Shown here piece after piece: positions 36,513-49,110 of a stretch of 64,000 nucleotides of DNA (the stretch's first letter is position 1; the number at the start of each line of letters is the position of its first letter). Source of the DNA: Calliopum simillimum. Its lineage: Eukaryota; Arthropoda; Insecta; Diptera; Lauxaniidae. Both the position numbers and the translations under genes were made by a program. The notes under the pieces were generated by a model. It had not been told where the DNA came from and did no database searches. It saw nothing but the letters and a program-made list of their open reading frames with translations. The stretch spans positions 1,636,001-1,700,000 of the forward strand of contig OX638370.1 in the NCBI GenBank assembly GCA_951812925.1, given 5' to 3'.

Positions 36513-38759
36513 AAATGATGTTACTCATACGTCACGTTCCGCAAAAACAAATGTTCCTAATTATGAAACAACAAATGTCTAGATGTATGATAAAATTGTA
36601 TCCTGTTTAATATACACACAAATTCTTAACGCAAAAATATATTTTCTGTCTGTCCATAATTCTTAGTAAAACCGTTCTATATGCGGGAATATGCAATAGT
36701 TTCGTTTTAAATCGACATTATATCCTCTTCCCTTTTAAATTTTAATTACGTTCCACTTAGGTTCCACAGCCAAAAAATGCGCGAAAATATGCATTCTATT
36801 CCCATAAAATCATATTTTTAGCAAAAAATAGTAAATAAATTTTGCTGCTTTAACACAAATTTCGACAAGTTTCCTTTAAATTTGTTTATTTTGTCTAAAA
36901 ATACACAAAACCATGACTACAATTTACAGTGTTGTTGCTACTGTTACTTTTTCGTTTCTGCCTTTTTTCCTTTTTTTTTTTTTGCAAAAGCCACGCATTA
37001 ACAATTCTGTAGAATTTTGTTTGTGAAATTTTATACATTTTTTGTTTATGCTCCACATTTGCACAGCGATGCGTTTTTAAAACAAAACAGATATAAATTA
37101 AAAATAAAAAAATTATTTGTAAAATAAACTTTTAATAAAACTGTGATTTTATGGCAAACAGATTTCACATTCGGATTATTCTGTATATTTGCGTACAAAA
37201 GCAAAAGTTATTGATTGACCCAGTTATATCGTTAATATATAATGATATGACAAACAACCCCTGGGATATGGTTTTTAGAGAAGACCGTTGTGGTTAAGTA
37301 TGCATACATATAAATGTATAAGAAATTAATTAAAGATATATCATAATAGCTAGTTTGCAAGCAAAATCTACAAGAAATGTCATTATTTTACTCCGATGCA
37401 CTTTGGTAACGTAAAGTTTAAAACCACCTCTGAGAAGATATTAAGGTATATAAATATAAAGAAAATTCATGGAAAAATAATGGAGTAATGGCCAATTAAA
37501 TGAAGCTACCAAAACTCAAATCTTACTCAATTTTTGTCTGCTACAACTATGAAAAATTTTTTTGAGGTTCAAACGATTCACTTTTTATTTTGATAATTAG
37601 GACCGTGATTAGTAAAAACAAACAAATTTTAATTGATACGGTTTTTATTTTATTACTATCTCAAAATTGCTCGGAATCGTGAGACATTTAAAATTTTTTT
37701 AAAATAACCACAAAAAACATTTTAACCCATTATATCCTTTTTAATTGGTCTTTTCGACCCCTTTTTTCACCAAAAAAAAATATGTTATAAAAATGAAACA
37801 AGTCTCAAACAAAGTTTACTGAAGTACGTAAGTAATGAAGACATATTTTATATGGGAGTCAAGCCCCCGATTTTAAACGCCACCTACCATTCGTGTAAGC
37901 CTGCTACAGTCATAAACAAATAATTAATTCAAAAATGAAAATTGTGTAAATGCGATGAATAGTTTTCTGGTACGATTTACCGGATTGCAAATCCGAAATC
38001 AAGAGACAATTTCGAAATACTCCACGTTAAATTTGAATGGATCTATTTGAAAAAACCTACCTCCGCCTGTAAGAAAGCGTGTTTAACTTCAACTGATCTG
38101 TAACGACGACGTCTTGTTCGGTTCTTCATATGAAGAATTTGTTAGAAAGGGAAATAAATTACCTTTCTAACAGTGGACTATTTGTTACGATCGAGCAAAA
38201 AATAGCCAATCTGTAGTGAGACAAAGTTCGAATTTCAATTTAATTAACTTTGGCTTAATATCTAGTTCGGCCAAATCAGACGTTAATGATTTTAGATATG
38301 CCTTTAAATGTGAAGTCCCCTTCGAAAATGAGGAAAAAAAATTCAAAAATTTATATCTCGAAAGTATATCCTAAAACTTTTTTTTTTGTGATTTTCGACG
38401 AAAGGGCATCAGAAAAAAATTAGTAGCATTTCATTAGAATAGTAAAAAGAGGTTGAATATAAGCATTGTTACAGCAATGGGTACGTTTGGCTTACACTTT
38501 TTCTTGACTTTGAAATTACTTGTCAATACAACATGGCATCTACTTCTCCTCTTATGCCTAAAGGTTTCTTTAAACCAGCTGACAAAATACAAATGAAACG
38601 CTGTTAAACCAAGTAAAAACGATTAGTTCGATGTAAAACACATTCAACACATACAGTAATAACGTCTCCAAGTCGAAAAACTCTAGAAAACAACACTAGC
38701 AAACAACTTGCAGCAAAACACGCTAGTTAGAGTCTCATCATCATACGATTGCCAGCCAT
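36513..38759. other. Non-coding AT-rich stretch
   Basis: No gene. A perfect hairpin, GTTAGAAAGG with CCTTTCTAAC, lies at ~38140-38171. Confidence 0.45.
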
Positions 38760-39260
38760 TTTTATATTAAAATAGAAATCAGTAGAAAGAGGGCCGCGGG
38801 AGGGGTAAGGAAGAAAATACGTTGCCACGAAAATACAATTTGACTTCAGTGTAAGGGGAGTTGGAGCAGTGCGCGTGAACGTGAACTAAGATCGATTGAT
38901 AGCTAGCGTTACATACTTGCTGAACGGGTGGATTGGTGGTTGTGTTTGGTCGAACGGTCGGCTGGAAATTGTAAAATCAAGTCAAGTCACGCACTTTGAT
39001 GGATGAAATACGGCGCTCGCTTCGCTGCGTATGCAATGCAATCGAGTCTCTGACTCGCCATAGTCTGGTTTATTTAACCATTTTGGCTTATACCTACTAC
39101 CACTGTTTTGTGGTTTATTTGTTTCTTCTTTTATACATAGAACTGAAAAAAACAAAACAAGTTCTAACAAAATAAACACTACCGAATGAGAAATCAAGAA
39201 GGTCTCTTATACGTGTTGCTGCCAACGCATAAGCTTGGCCGGTTGGTAAAGCATATGAGG
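38760..39260. other. GC-richer block of unknown role
   Basis: Base composition is more balanced than in the surroundings, with no repeat structure and no recognisable coding frame. It could be a non-coding exon, promoter or enhancer. There is no decisive motif. Confidence 0.2.
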
Positions 39261-41029
39261 TGCTGGTGTCAGTGCACTTTTATGAAAGCGCTATTCGATG
39301 AGAAGCTCTGTAGTACTCGAACATTAGCCATTGGCTAATCGTTGAATATAAATATTTGAAAGCCTTGTGTGAAGTCAGTGGAACATTATATTTTGTGAGG
39401 TGCATTAAGAATGGTAGTTAATTTATGTTTCATACATTTATGATTACTTCATACACTAACAAAACTATAATGTAGGTAATTAAAATTTTAGCCAATACAG
39501 TGACTACTAAGTTTCAATTATTCAAGCCACGATGTTTTCTCCTCTACGACTAAGTACTACAATCCAAGAAGAACTAATTTTCATAGATTTCATGTTTCGT
39601 AGTCTCATGAGGGGATCGCTCCCCCATGGTCCCCCTATCTACGCTACTCATATATATGAATAAAAATTGTTTACAGCTATAAATATTTGGCTTAGTTCCA
39701 AAAACGTAGAGTAGCTACATTTATATATGTAGTATCATAAATGTGTCAATGGAATTCCAACGTAAACAAGCCACCTGTACGAAAAATGTTTGAAACTTTT
39801 AACTTGGAATTCACAGATGGGATTTCTACAGATTTAAGTTTTTCATTTTTGTGTTACTTTTCATTTATATCTAATTGAAACATTTCTATACGCTATGGCC
39901 CTATGCTCCTCCTAGGAGTTAAAGGAGAATACATACATACATACATACCAAGAGAATAAGAATTGTTACAGTTCGCGAAAAGGCGCAAAAGTGTAAAAGT
40001 GAATGTAAAAACCCCACAAAGAACCCCCTTTGCCCATTTATACTAAGTATGAATGTTGTATGTACCCTCTTATTGTAAATGAAAAATCCTACAAATAATG
40101 ATTTATTTAAGTGTAGTTCGCACCGCATTCTACCCCATTGGGTAGGTTTTTACTCTTTTCCTAAATCTGTTAGTCAAATATTTGCTCAATTTTTGCAACA
40201 GCCGACAAAGCAAGAAAAAGAGAATGAAAATCATTCTTCCAGAAAATTAAAAAGTTAAATCTGTCGACGATGGCTGTAACGGCATAAGCCCCTAAGCTCA
40301 TGGTGTTTTTCGTTTCTCTCGCATTCAGAGTTTCCTGTCATTTGGTTAGTGATCCCTCTTGCAATTTTATTTTTATTTTCGTTCGATTGCCATTGTGCTG
40401 GGTTCAAATTGTCAATTTGAGGGTCGTTTGTTGACGTTTTCAACGATTTTCTTCTAACACTGATTTCCTTGGGATGCGAACAATGTACATGGATGTTTTT
40501 TGTGCTCTTCAAAATTTCATGCCAGCGCTTTTATTAGGGATTCTGTTTTTTCTTTCGTTTTTATTTTGTTGTTATAGATGACACAAAATTGTGCCTATTT
40601 ATAGTTTTTGGATATTGATTTGCACGTAGTAAGCGTTCGGAAAGCTCTGCGTTTAATTTCCGTTTTCATTATTTGGCAAAAATCAATTTTAGAAGTGAGC
40701 CTATTTTACCAATACGAAAATTCAAAGAAAAATCCCAACTTATGTATATAGTCTAAAGTCTAATGTTATAAGATAATTGCAAAAATTTATATATTGTAAA
40801 AACTAATAATTATCTTATAATAATAACACTGTTCTAATCGAAAGTTGAGATAAGGTTTTATCTTTAAAATGATGAAAAAATTAACAGTTTATCGTAATTA
40901 TTGCAAAAGTTATTGCAATTTAAAAATTATTACCTAGTTTATCATGCACAACATGTCGTATGAGTAACATTTAACTAAGTGAAAAAGTAAAGATTCACAT
41001 AAACACTTTCTGCAGTCTTGAACACTCAC
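39261..41029. other. Non-coding stretch
   Basis: No gene is recognised. A TACATACATACA microsatellite lies at ~39930-39948. Confidence 0.45.
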
Positions 41030-41032
41030 TAA

Positions 41033-41646
41033 CGTCCGGATTCACAGTCATTAGTTAACTAATTAGCTAGCTAGAATTATGATAAGAGTTTAACTAATGT
41101 TTTATATGCACAATGTTTTGGTTAACTAAAACAATGAACATAAATAAATATATGAGTTTTGTGGAAACATATTTTTTTTGGTCATGTTTGTTTGTGGTTG
41201 GGAAAAAAATAACTAAATCGATAAAAATCGGGTGCGGAACAGAAGTGAATTTCCTGATCAAATTAGTGGAACGGCACAAAAATATAATTGAGTACAAAAA
41301 ATTGCAAGTGTGCAAACGAAATATGTCACGAAATTCCTTGGCTTCGTAGTTTTGGCAAAAAGGCCGACGATTTCTAAAAACTCGTTGACGTCGTCGTCCA
41401 AAATATATAGGCATTCTCAATTTCGTCAACATCTGCTTCGCTTTCGATATCAGACTCAAAATTTTTTTACGTTTCAAAATATTTTTAGAATTTTCACAGA
41501 ACTTATGTGGATTCTATTTCTGCAACATCAGCTGTTGGTTAACCAATGAAATTTGGGAATTTAACTAATGGTTGACTTTTGACTGAAAATAAAATTTTGT
41601 TGGTTAAACCCTTGTCATTAGTTTACTAATGACTATGAATTCGGCC
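41033..41646. mobile_element. TAA-flanked inverted-repeat element
   Basis: CGTCCGGATTCACAGTCATT at the left mirrors AATGACTATGAATTCGGCC at the right, with TAA on both sides (41030-41032, 41647-41649). A 3-bp TWA duplication and GGCC-type end fit PIF/Harbinger. At 614 bp it has overlapping frames up to 127 codons, but no transposase motif is recognised, so it is treated as non-autonomous. Confidence 0.6.
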
Positions 41647-41649
41647 TAA

Positions 41650-44171
41650 GTTCGAAAAAAGGGGTTTTGAATGAATGGCTTGCCAAAAAATACGTTTATT
41701 GGTCTTTTTATATTAAATTTTCACAACTGAATATCTCGAATGTTAGAGCTAGTTGGTTTAGCTCATAAGTTCTGATGATTAGAATGTCGTCTAATACATC
41801 GTGAATTGTGAGTTTGATGACCCATGCACACGAAATATATATATTTTTTTTTTTTTTTTTTTCCTAAAGAAATACTCTGTCACGGTCAAATTTCGGCCAA
41901 GGAGGCGAACTCTAGTAACTACAACATAATTAGAATCATTTATAATGCTATTTTACGATTGTTTTCATTTGCAATCAATAAATATTTCAACTTGGCTGAA
42001 GTTTAATGCTTTCATATCTTGCTCCAGATAAGATAAGATTTATGAGAATTGTGATGTCAACTTTTATAATAAAAAATTTTGCTGTTAACGCGAACAAGAA
42101 TAAAAAAAAAATCTAGTGGTTTGTTGCAACAATCATATACCATTAGACAAAAAGTGATCCAAAGAGAATATGAAAATACCTATATATTCCAAGTGAGATA
42201 AATGAAAACTCTTCAATTTTGTGTAAAAAATGATATGGTTGTTTGTAGAAGAGATTTTCTCTCATAATACTTGTATATCACAAATGATTACGAGAAATAT
42301 TGAAACAAGTGAAATATTTGACTCATTCAAGTCCAGCTAGGCTAAGATAAGATAAGCAAGGTTGCAAAAAGTAACTAAAACATAACGCTGCCTGCCTGTT
42401 GCCTTCAATGGTTCCATAAACGCTGGCTGCCATGAGTTTCAATGTTTGTTTACGTTGAAATTACGCACTGATGAAGTGGGTGAAATACAATTACTCGATA
42501 ATTGATAAGGATTTGGCATTCGGAGAACTCGTATTCAATAGATATTGCTTATTATTATAGTGGTAATATTTGTACTACTACTTGTGTAAATCGGTATTAT
42601 TTATTTTGAAATATCCATGTATTGCACTGAATTGCGTCGGATTATTTTTATACGTACTGTGTCAATTTAGTCTAAATTAATGAAATATCCTGAGTTCTAG
42701 AACGTTATGTATTCCAATCACCATCTCAATACGCATCGACTCTATTATTAAAGCATGAAGTCAAAGCGAATTAGTGCTGAATTCAGCTATTTTAATATGG
42801 TAACGTTGTCGATAATTGTAATCGAATGTAACAATTTGACGAAAACAAAACATCTGATTGTCAATTTTGAGGTCATCTCACTATATTTGTAAGTCACTTC
42901 ATTCAAAAAATATAAATAAATTAAAACCACAACAAAAGTGAGTTTTAAGATACCTGAAAAAAAATGTCATAAAAACCAAATAAAATTTTTCAATTTTCAG
43001 ACGGGAATAAAATGAAAGCGCACTGTGTGGAGCGAGGGCGATTAGCAGGTGCTGTAAAAAAAAAAAATAAAAATAAGTAAACAAACAAATCAGCTGTTTA
43101 CTTAAGCCAGAAACTGTCGTCTGTCAGGGTAAAATTTTCAATTGCATTAGTACGTTTTTAATCCAGATTAAGGCTATCGTCTATGCTATAAGTCTTCTAC
43201 CCCATATATAAAATGTTCATTATATGCAGTCTTATGTACTTTTCGACGCAGAATTTGACTGCATCCTCAATAAAAGGACAAAATGTTAAAGTTAATTTAA
43301 ACCGCTGTTGAGAATTCTTACTATCTTCTGAAGGTTTCAATAAACGTACGGATAATTAATATTGCGATTTTCTCTTGCAACTGCGTGCTTCACACGCTCT
43401 TTTGCACAGCCTACATTATCTCGCTAAGCTTGTAGTAACGTATTGTTAGTCAGATTTCATACTGCCCGTTGAAAAACTATTTTATTCCGTAAATAGTTTA
43501 TGCCATATAACTAACGCTGTCAGTTTTCCATTATGATAGATGGAAAATTGCAAAATGGGGCCAACACGCATAGATAACATTTTTTATTTTTGGTTCTATC
43601 AAATGACAGGGGACAGAACGTGTGGTGAGTTGACTGGTTGGCAACGAAACTAATTCCCTATGAAACTTTGACCTAAATATTGCCAAAAAGAAAGGAATGA
43701 ATACAATATAGATAGTGACGTCACATTGAAAATAAGTATGTTAAATACTTGAAGGGAAAGGTAAAAATCAGTTGCATGTATGTGGTTATATACATTCGAC
43801 TGATTCAAAAATTGGCATCCAATCTTTTTTAAATTTTTGTGTATGTAATGTATGAAAGTACCTACATTTTTAAAATTTTTCAGCACTATAACCATTATAA
43901 TAGGTGTATAATATAATAATGACACCCAAGCAAGGGTGTCAGCGTAGAACAAAAGTGAGCCAATTTTGGCTCACAATATTTCAATAATTTTCAAATTTTT
44001 TTTTTTTTTATTGAGTAAATATTTGCTTGTGCATTAAAAAAAAATGTCCCTGCAAGACCGTGGACTATTTCAAAACTAGTTTGCAAACTACTCCGTAGGA
44101 GAAACCGACTTGTCCAAACTCTGGTCCCATCACATATACAGTTCTATTTACGTTTTGTATTGTTTATCATT
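41650..44171. other. Non-coding AT-rich stretch
   Basis: No gene is recognised. AGATAAGATAAG runs occur twice (near 42025 and 42343). The 100-codon frame at 43650-43952 (minus) has no domain. Confidence 0.45.
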
Positions 44172-46372
44172 CACGGTGGTTTTTAAAAAATTTCAACTTT
44201 TTGAAATACCACCCGCGATTTTTTTCGGGGATAGTGTTGGGGGACCCTTCTAGTATCAGAATCCGGGAACCGCGAAATCGAACGTCCAGCCGTTTTTTTT
44301 TTTCGACATTTTAGTTTTTTTAAGGATTTTTGAGAATGTCTCGGATTTATATACATATTATGTACACATATATATGTATGTACGTACATATATAAACTTG
44401 TATATGTATATATGTGTAATATATATACATGTATATATATATACATACATGCATACATACATATAAAAGGTATCGTTTCCGCACCATTTATTTAAAAAAA
44501 AAAATCGGTTTTTTCGTATATAAAAAAACACAAACAAAAACCGGATACAGCAATAGTCACTCCAGATGTGATTTTTGATGCTTAATCCGAATCCGGTCTT
44601 AGAATTGCTCTATTACTTCTGGACTTTGAGATATCCCTACATATATGTATAAAGGACACCACTTTTTTTCCTATTTTTGAAGTTATATAACAAGATAAGA
44701 TAATATTATGCCGTAAAATCTGGTATGACAGTTAATAGCCCTAGTTTTTTTCTTGAAAACTCAATCAAACCGATAACGATATCTTTTTTTTTGTCGGAGA
44801 TATCTTTACCTAAAAAGTTAAAAAAAGTGCAAAAACACGATTTTTGGCTATATTGGATGTTATATGCAGGACACACAAAATTCTTCTGTGAATTTCTATT
44901 ACAAGAAGCATTTAGTACTTTCTTTTGGCTTTCAATTGAGCTATTAAATGTTTATCTGCAATATTTCTCTGCAAAGTTATGTTAACTTTAAAATCACACC
45001 ATGAAACTCAAAGTGAAAAATCTCGGTTTTCGGCTATATTTGAGGTTGTATACAGTACGGACGAAACTCGTCTGCTCTTTTTTACTAACCAAAGCATTTA
45101 AAACCATTTTTTATCTTCATAATGAGCTAACAAGTGGTCTCTTGTAATAGTTTTCTTAAAAGTTATGACTATTTTAAGACGACATGTTGCAGCAATACGT
45201 ATATTAGAAATACTCGTACACTATATTTTAGTGGCACCCCTGTGAGTTTGCACTTCATAATGTAATTTTTAAATGGTCATTACTTTGTAGAGGAATATTG
45301 CAGATGAACATTTAATAGCTCAATTGAAAGCCAAAAGAAAGTACTAAATGCTTCTGGTAATAGAAATTCACAGAAGAATTTTGTGTGTCCTGCATATAAC
45401 ATCCAATATAGCCAAAAATCGTGTTTTTGCACTTTTTTAACTTTTTAGGTAAAGATATCTCCGACAAAAAAAAAGATATCGATATCGGTTTGATTGAGTT
45501 TTCAAGAAAAAAACTAGGGCTATTAACTGTCATACCAGATTTTACGGCATAATATTATCTTATCTTGTTATATAACTTCAAAAATAGGAAAAAAAGTGGT
45601 GTCCTTTATACATATATGTAGGGATATCTCAAAGTCCAGAAGTAATAGAGCAATTCTAAGACCGGATTCGGATTAAGCATCAAAAATCACATCTGGAGTG
45701 ACTATTGCTGTATCCGGTTTTTGTTTGTGTTTTTTTATATACGAAAAAACCGATTTTTTTTTTAAATAAATGGTGCGGAAACGATACCTTTTATATGTAT
45801 GTATGCATGTATGTATATATATATACATTAGACTGGCCGCAGCTTGTATGGAAAAAAATTAAAATCGGAAATTTATAAATATTTGTTACTAAATATATGA
45901 GGTTTGATGTAACAAATAATACCTGAAATTTTCAGCTTGATTTGAATATGCCTAGTCGTGCCTAGTGGGGTCGAAAGTACCCACATATCATTCAAATCAA
46001 GCTGAAAATTTCAGGTATTATTTGTTACATCAAACCTCATATATTTAGTAACAAATATTTATAAATTTCCGATTTTAATTTTTTCCATACAAGCTGCGGC
46101 CGGTCTAATATACATGTATATATATTACACATATATACATATATAAGTTTATATATGTACGTACATACATATATATGTGTACATAATATGTATATAAATC
46201 CGAGACATTCTCAAAAATCGTTAAAAAAACTAAAATGTCGAAAAAAAAAAACGGCTGGACGTTCGATTTCGCGGTTCCCGGATTCTGATACTAGAAGGGT
46301 CCCCCAACACTATCCCCGAAAAAAATCGCGGGTGGTATTTCAAAAAGTTGAAATTTTTTAAAAACCACCGTG
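44172..46372. mobile_element. CACGGTGG-terminal DNA transposon, long-armed copy
   Basis: Flanked by CATT on both sides, a 4-bp target duplication. Left arm 44172-~44963 is mirrored by the right arm ~45303-46372, after removal of a nested MITE at 45828-46108. This leaves arms of nearly 0.8 kb around a ~340-bp spacer. The spacer continues the unique part of the short-armed copy at 2787-3883. The arms are highly similar, so conversion or recent duplication is likely. No transposase is present. Transcription across it would give a long hairpin RNA. Confidence 0.85.
45828..46108. mobile_element. Nested 281-bp palindromic MITE
   Basis: Termini are TTAGACTGGCCGCAGC and GCTGCGGCCGGTCTAA. Two ~125-bp arms flank a small loop around 45955-45990. 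It interrupts the TA-rich part of the right arm of the CACGGTGG transposon. The intact left arm (44415-44445) supplies the empty site, showing that TATACA is present once there and twice around the insertion. Confidence 0.85.
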
Positions 46373-46375
46373 CAT

Positions 46376-46910
46376 TGGACGTAACAAATTGTCTCTTTAC
46401 GCATTACATTGAGACCGAAAAAAGGTCAATTGTCTCCTTATACACTACATTCGGACCAGAAAAAGGTCAGTTTTTTTATTTTATTTATAAATTTCAAACA
46501 ATTTAATTTAATATACAAATTTTATACAAAAACGTAAAAAGGTTTCATAGACGAATGTGCTAAAGATTTTGTTATACATTTCAGACAAATTGTGTACAAA
46601 TTAATAGAAATTTAAAAATTAGAATTGAAAATCACCGAATGAAGGATTTGAACCTGGGCCTCTCTACGCAGCGCAAGCCATTAGACCGATACACTATCGT
46701 TTGCTCCTATTCACAGTCCACGAACTTCCAAACAGTATATACTATACGTAGTCAGTGACGTTATAATTTTACTGGCACAATCGATACACAATAGGACCAC
46801 TTTTGGTACTAATGACGGATTATGCATTACATTCGGACCATTTTTGATACAAATTATCGATTTTGCATTAAATTTGGACCATTCTTGGTACAATTGAAAA
46901 TATAAGTGAA
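46376..46910. repeat. Degenerate ~55-60-bp tandem repeats with tRNA-like insert
   Basis: GCATTACATTCGGACC-type units recur near 46400, 46445, 46833 and 46873 with partners such as GGTACAATT. Between them, 46625-46700 (minus) has an A-box-like TCGGTCTAATGGC and a B box GGTTCAAATCC, but its stems are poor. It therefore looks like a tRNA pseudogene or SINE head that landed in a minisatellite. Confidence 0.45.
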
Positions 46911-48539
46911 TTTTGTCCAGTTTAGGGTGTAGTTCGTTTTGGTCTACTTACAAAATAACTAGACCAAAGATGGGACTATTGAGACAGTTGTCTCCGCCGG
47001 TCCTACAGGGGTGTTTTCAAACTTTCCACTTCTTCGCATCAACTTTGAGTTCGATTCCGCGCATGAAAAAAAAAAAAAAAAACAACGAAAAACAATTTTT
47101 TCTGGGTGTTGTAATTCAGTGAAATTTTGAAAATTATTGAAATATTATGTTTGCTGTAGACGATTCTAAATTTTACGCTGACTGGGCTGGGTCTATGATT
47201 TTGATAAGCTGACACCCTTTATCACAGGGCTTCTCCAGTCTAACTACCCTTTAGTTTTTATAACAATTTATTTTCATCGATTGTTTTTGATTTCATGAAA
47301 TATTTCACATACACGAAGCATTTGATATATTTGGGGGCAGTCTAATGTCTATATATACTGCACGTTACTACCAAAAATTGTAGTAGAAAAAACGTTAGCA
47401 AAATTAGAAATACCAAAAAAATAGTGGGGAAACGTAGGAGTGGCAGCATTAATAAAGAAGAAAAAAAAATAAATGCAATTGGAAAAGTATGGCACATCAT
47501 AGTAAGTAGTAGTAGAAGGAAAAACAGCAGCAAAAAAAAAGACTTGTTAACACGCAGAGCACAGTCAACGAGATACAAAGAAAACAAAATTAAATAAAAA
47601 AGGTGTGCCACGCTGATTGGAATAAAATCGCATAAAAAAGTGAGCGGATTTAAGAATATACAGAGAGCCAGTGCTAAGAAAATACCTACAAAAGAGAGAG
47701 AGAGAGAGCGAACAAGAATTAAAAGGCATAGGATCGGCTTTAAATGTTTCAAACTGGAATTTAAAACTCAAAACGGAAAAAAAAGACACCACCTTAACTC
47801 GGAGGAAGATTTTTAAATTGAAAGGCAACAGACAGCAGACGTTACACAATATCATACGCGTTAAAGAAAACAACATACAACACACATAGTTATTTTTGAT
47901 AAAAATAATAATAATGAAATAAAATCTCGCCTAACAAGTTTCCAACCACAATTTCAAATCAACTGAACTCGTAACGTACACAGAGAAAACAATTTTATAT
48001 ACATATATATAAGCTAAATTTGGTAACAAACTCCTCAAACAACAAATATCACGTTTGACCCAATCAACGACAGTCTGGCCTCAGGACTATTTTTGAGAGA
48101 GACTTAAAAATCAAATCAATATCATTTACATTTTTTTCAGTGCACTCGCATGTATCACATTTGCATTGGTAATTCCGTTGATCGAAGTATTGAAGTGACT
48201 TTGAAATTTTTTTCTTCTAAAATCACTAAGATATGATCAGTGGCGTACCTAGGGGGCCAAAGGGCTAGTCACGCAATGTTAGTAGTAATGATCACACCAG
48301 TCTGGGTGTTGGACAATGAGTCTTAGTCTTGGTTTTGATATTGCATCTTGATCTCGGGCATAAAGTCTTGGTCTCGATCTTGGTCTTGGGTTTTTAAGAT
48401 GACGATTTCAAAAAAAATTTAAAGTGGTGGTGAATCTAGAGGCTTTTGTGATCATTTCCGCATTGGCCAGAAAATCCGATCAGAGCCCCCTTTAAGGAAA
48501 CCCCTTTTCTAATTGTGGCATTTTCTCCCTATAAAACCA
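46911..48539. other. Non-coding stretch with SINE-like and 5'-UTR-like segments
   Basis: GAGTTCGATTCC followed by ~18 A lies at 47047-47080, resembling a B box plus poly(A). A (GA)n run at 47694-47709 sits in a purine-rich block (47560-47890) resembling a fly 5' UTR. CAGTGGCGTACCTAGGG at 48239 resembles a hAT-type end without a convincing partner. No gene is recognised. Confidence 0.35.
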
Positions 48540-49110
48540 AACAAAAAAAATTTCTGAAACACAGCATACACGTATAAGAATAAAAATTCGAATCCGGGCT
48601 CAGAGTTGCTCTACCGCGTATAGTTTTTGAGATATTTTAACCCAAAAAACAAAAAAAAAGTTTTTTGCCATTTTTGAAGCTAGATAACATAAAGTTCACT
48701 TGTAAAATCCGATATAGTAGGTACTTGAAAGTTATAATCTTTTTTTTTTTAAAAAACCGTATTGAAATTATGTCGATATCTTAATTTTTCTAGGAGATAT
48801 CGTAGACCGAAATATTGGAAAAACGTGCTTTTGATTTTTTTAACTATTTACTTCAGGCTATAATCGGAAAAAAAGATATAATTTTAATTTTAATTAGATT
48901 TACTTTCAGGTGCTGTATCAGATTGTACGGGTAAATGATATGTTATGTATTTCTTATATAGCTTAATTAAATGTCAAAAACGTGTTTTTGGTTTTTTAGG
49001 TTAAGGTATCTCAAAAACAATAAGTGATAGAGCACTTCTGAAGCCGGATTCGAATTCAGCATCACAAAACACATCGTTATTTTGTTTTTTTGTTTGTTGA
49101 TCTGTTTTGA
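48540..49110. mobile_element. Decayed palindromic relic of the CACGGTGG family
   Basis: 48560-48860 aligns loosely with 44560-44860 (GAATCCGG..., GTTGCTCTA, GATATC blocks) in the same orientation. 48965-49080 aligns with the opposite arm (GAGCACTTCTGAAGCCGGAT). The ends are not recognisable. Confidence 0.5.

Noticed and set aside
46625..46700. Functional tRNA gene on the minus strand
   Set aside because: A- and B-box-like words are present, but the acceptor and T stems do not pair; a tRNA pseudogene or SINE head is more likely.
47342..47885. Minus-strand hydrophobic frames (136 and 106 residues) as membrane proteins
   Set aside because: They are complements of an A- and purine-rich stretch; the apparent Leu/Phe/Ser richness follows from composition and there is no recognisable family.
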